Positions 61,490 to 64,000 of a DNA stretch of 64,000 bases are shown in pieces. Made by a program: the position numbers and the translations under genes. The DNA is taken from positions 2,356,001 to 2,420,000 of the forward strand of contig NC_089436.1 of the NCBI RefSeq assembly GCF_026210795.1, in the 5' to 3' direction. How positions within the stretch are numbered: the stretch's first letter is position 1; every line of letters starts with the position of its first letter. This stretch comes from Rhizophagus irregularis. Lineage: Eukaryota > Glomeromycota > Glomeromycetes > Glomerales > Glomeraceae. Below the pieces are notes generated by a model. The model did no database searches. It was not told the DNA's origin and saw only the letters and a program-made list of their open reading frames with translations.

Positions 61490-62330
61490 AATCCTGGACT
61501 GTACTTAAGTCTAACGAATTTAAGTCTAACTGTTCTTATTACCCCATAAATAAATCTAACGATTTTCTTAAGTCTAACAAAAAATAATAAAATAAGTTTA
61601 ACAGTCCTTATTACCCCATAAATAAGTCTAACGAAAAATCATGTGACTTTAAATCTAATGAACATTTCTATATACAAGAATGCCTTCTGTATAAGCTAGT
61701 TCATTAAATAGCATAATTGTTAAATAAATCTAACAGGATTTTTGTTCCAACTTTTCTTTAATTAAGAATGGGTTTAATGCAGGCTAGCTTATTAAATAGC
61801 ATATTTTATATAAAAGTCTAACAAAATATCATCCTGTAAAAATCCAGAAGAAATCTGCGAAATTGTCCTAACTTTTCCTTAATCAAGAACAGATTCTGCG
61901 CAAGATAGCTTAGTAAATATTATAATGATTAAATAAATCTAATGAAAATAACTCTAATATTTCCCTAAAAAATCTGCAGAATTGTCCCAACTTTTCTTTA
62001 GTCAAGAACGGGTTCAGCACAAGCTAGCTCATCAAATAGCATAATAATTTAACAAAAAATTTAAGTCTGACTATTCCGCCCTGCCAGGAATTTTATAAGT
62101 CTAATAAGAAATATATATCAGAAATTGGCTTCGTATTGGCTAACTCCTTATCTAATACATTATTTATTTAAGTCTAACGATTCTGTCCTGCCAGGAAATT
62201 TATTAAATCTAACAAAAAAACAAATATCTTTCTATAAAATCCATGGAATTGTCCCAACTTTTCCTTAGTCAAGAATGGGTTCAGCATAGGCTAGTTCATC
62301 AAAATAGTATATTAATCATAAAACTTTAAC
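61490..62330. repeat. Diverged tandem repeat with AAGTCTAAC and CAACTTTTC motifs
   Basis: Four or five units of about 130-150 bp share CCAACTTTTCTTTA, TCAAGAA[C/T]GGGTT, GCTAGCTCAT[C/T]AAATAGCAT and TAAGTCTAAC. Units differ at many positions. No coding sense. The minus frame 62684-62316 just right of it (contains GFDQRYKKVMDRSFRLALYL) could be a gene relic but lacks support. Confidence 0.6.
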
Positions 62331-62889
62331 GAAAAAATATGCTTTGCGCCTCCAGCTAAAAAGCAAGTCTAACAAAAATTTAGTAAATACCCATTGGATA
62401 TTACGCTCAAAATTCTGGTTAAAATTAAGATAAAGTGCTAGCCGAAATGATCTATCCATTACTTTCTTGTATCTTTGATCAAAGCCTGTCATAATACTGA
62501 ATAACATAATAGCCTCTAACATGTAACGGGTATCAGCCACAAGCAGAAGCTGTAGGTTTCCTGCAATCAGAACATGGTATCCATTTTTTAGCTTTCCAAT
62601 GAAATCAGCAACTTTCTGGGTAAATGCAAGGGTTATTGCAAGCCTTTCCAGTATTACAAAGATACAAATATGAATATTCACCAATCATCCTATTTTTTAA
62701 CACTAAAATTCAAAAGATTAATTAATAAATAGTTAATACTTAAGTTTCATAATAACTTAAAACCGTTTTGGCAAGCCTGTAAATACCACCTTTGGTGACA
62801 ACTCTATAACCGGAAACTGAAAAGAATAGGAAATAATTAATTAAAAAAAAAATTTTATAAGCATGTAATAGCGTGACGATTAGAGTTAA

Positions 62890-64000
62890 CTGATATACCA
62901 AATATCTGATGTTTATCCAGAATATATAGAAGAATTTAGTATAAAGATATCTGATTTCAATCCAATTAGTCTTACTGCCTATATACCACAGGTCGAAAAG
63001 TGAAAAATCAGGCATCAATCAGTCACCAATCGGTCACCAATCAGGTACCTGATTGGTGACCGATTGGTGCCTGATTGGCATTTTCGCTCGATCACCAATC
63101 AGGCAGTTTGCTAACTTTTGATCTAGTAATCAGAAAATGATGAAATATAGCTCATTGGAATCGTCTCAACAAGACGAATCTAATGGTAGTAAAATCGCAT
63201 TTCTAGGATTAATACATGATGAGAAATTAAATAAAATATAAAAATGAAAATGTATCATTTATATTTTATTTAATTTTTTATTAACTATTAATCCTAAAGA
63301 TGCGATTTTACTACCATTAGATTCGTCTTGTTGAGACGATTCCAATGAGCTATATTTCATCATTTTCTGATCACTGGATCAAAAGTTAGAAAACTGCCTG
63401 ATTGGTGACGGTATTTGGCGAAAATGCCAATCAGGCACCGATTGGTGCCTGATTTTTCACTTTTCGACCTGTGTACCTTTGCCAGAAACTTAGCCAAAAT
63501 GTAATTAATATTCAAAATAATGATGACTGGTATTTCGGGTGGAGTATTCTAGGAGCTTTGCATCATGTAAAAGTTCATACAGAGAGAAATCCACATCGGC
63601 TATATAGAGGTTTCATGGAGGAAGTTAATATGGAAGACATCCCAATTCCAATACCGGTCTCAATACCAGTTTATAAAAAGTTCGAAGAAAATAATTCTGA
63701 AATCAGTCTATATGTCTATGAATGGCACAATCAGAATGAATGTCTTGAATTTCGCTATGTTTCAGAAAGAAGAGGAGATGAATATAAGCAAGTAAATCTT
63801 CTAGTAATTAGTACGAAAGAAGAAAGAAGTCATTACTGTATTATTAAAGATTTACATAAGCTAGTATACAATCATAGCAAACATAAAGGGCGAAAATACC
63901 TCTGCCGTTATTGTCTCCATATATACTCTTCAGAGATAAAATATAATGAATATTTGCCAAAATGCAAGGGTCTAAATAATACCTCCCAGCGATCACAAAT
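62890..64000 (+). pseudogene. DNA polymerase B fragment (Polinton/Maverick or plasmid type), split by a foldback element
   Basis: The left piece (62890-62988) reads SDVYPEYIEEFSIKI, DFNPISLTAYIP. The right piece (from about 63480 to the window edge) reads INIQNNDDWYFGWSILGALH, then NMEDIPIPIPVSIPVYKKFE, VNLLVISTKEERSHYCIIKD, and a Cys-His pair region YLCRYCLHIYSS. These match the N-terminal part that precedes the exonuclease in protein-primed PolB of Polinton-like elements, also found in animal genomes. The usual Cys of CFxWSI is Tyr here, and the frame slips at the insertion site, so the gene is inactive. The polymerase domain itself would lie beyond the right edge. Confidence 0.65.
62988..63474. 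mobile_element. Foldback element inserted in the polymerase gene
   Basis: About 485 bp; ends CACAGGTCGAAAAGTGAAAA and its inverse. The likely target duplication is only TAC (3 bp), unlike the 8-bp hAT foldbacks. Inner arms hold CACCAATCAGGCA strings, then CTCATTGGAATCGTCTC ... GACGAATCTAATGGTAGTAA and its inverse around an AT-rich centre near 63235. That inner module is the one found in the elements at 43797 and 48287. Non-coding. Confidence 0.8.

Noticed and set aside
1-64000. tRNA or rRNA genes
   Set aside because: Looking for T-loop strings (GGTTCGA-type) and rRNA-like GC-rich blocks by eye gave no candidate with a cloverleaf. A tRNAscan-type search would be decisive.

Overview
This window looks like nuclear DNA of an AT-rich, intron-rich fungus. 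Short GT-AG introns (about 45-110 nt, many with a CTAAT-type branch site), a fungal-type RMT2, a Caf120/Skg3-like PH protein and several lineage-expanded repeat-associated families together suggest an arbuscular mycorrhizal fungus of the Rhizophagus type. That assignment is inference from protein resemblance and composition; no rRNA or species marker is present.

The window falls into two compartments. About 4.9-28.1 kb is a compact housekeeping block. In order it holds SF3B1 (minus), NOP16 (plus, sharing a 149-bp divergent promoter), ribosomal protein uL22/RPL17 (minus), arginine methyltransferase RMT2 (plus), a YSA1/NUDT5-type Nudix hydrolase (minus, 17 bp from RMT2), a Josephin/ataxin-3 deubiquitinase (plus), a bZIP factor (plus), a Caf120/Skg3-like PH protein (minus), a CLIP-170 homologue (plus) and an alkaline ceramidase (minus). 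I rebuilt exon structures for the spliced genes; summed exon lengths are exact multiples of three for SF3B1 (1148 aa), NOP16 (203 aa), RPL17 (196 aa), the Nudix gene (221 aa), ataxin-3 (256 aa), CLIP-170 (1496 aa) and ceramidase (261 aa). RMT2 has one splice junction that does not resolve.

The flanks (1-4.9 kb and 28.1-64 kb) are repeat territory. The left end carries a broken copy of an expanded family that resembles a DDE transposase. The right 36 kb is a stack of DNA transposons: a pogo-like MITE, a hAT-type MITE with a perfect 8-bp target duplication, a Tc1/mariner element with a second, opposite-strand gene encoding a Cys-rich plus SAM-like protein, two hAT-type foldback palindromes (one with another hAT MITE nested in it), an intact eight-exon gene of an unrecognised family, an array of six hairpins with a constant core and three alternative arm pairs, a truncated CACTA/Plavaka transposase with a divergent partner gene, and a structurally complete 4.8-kb Ginger-type transposon. 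The Ginger-type element is bounded by TTTA duplications and has 1.27-kb inverted repeats full of a short palindrome. At the right edge lies a fragment of a Polinton/Maverick- or plasmid-type DNA polymerase B gene split by a third foldback element.

The most notable items are the Ginger-type element with its palindrome-studded arms, the constant-core hairpin array, and the shared palindromic module in three separate foldback elements. The housekeeping genes look ordinary and intact.
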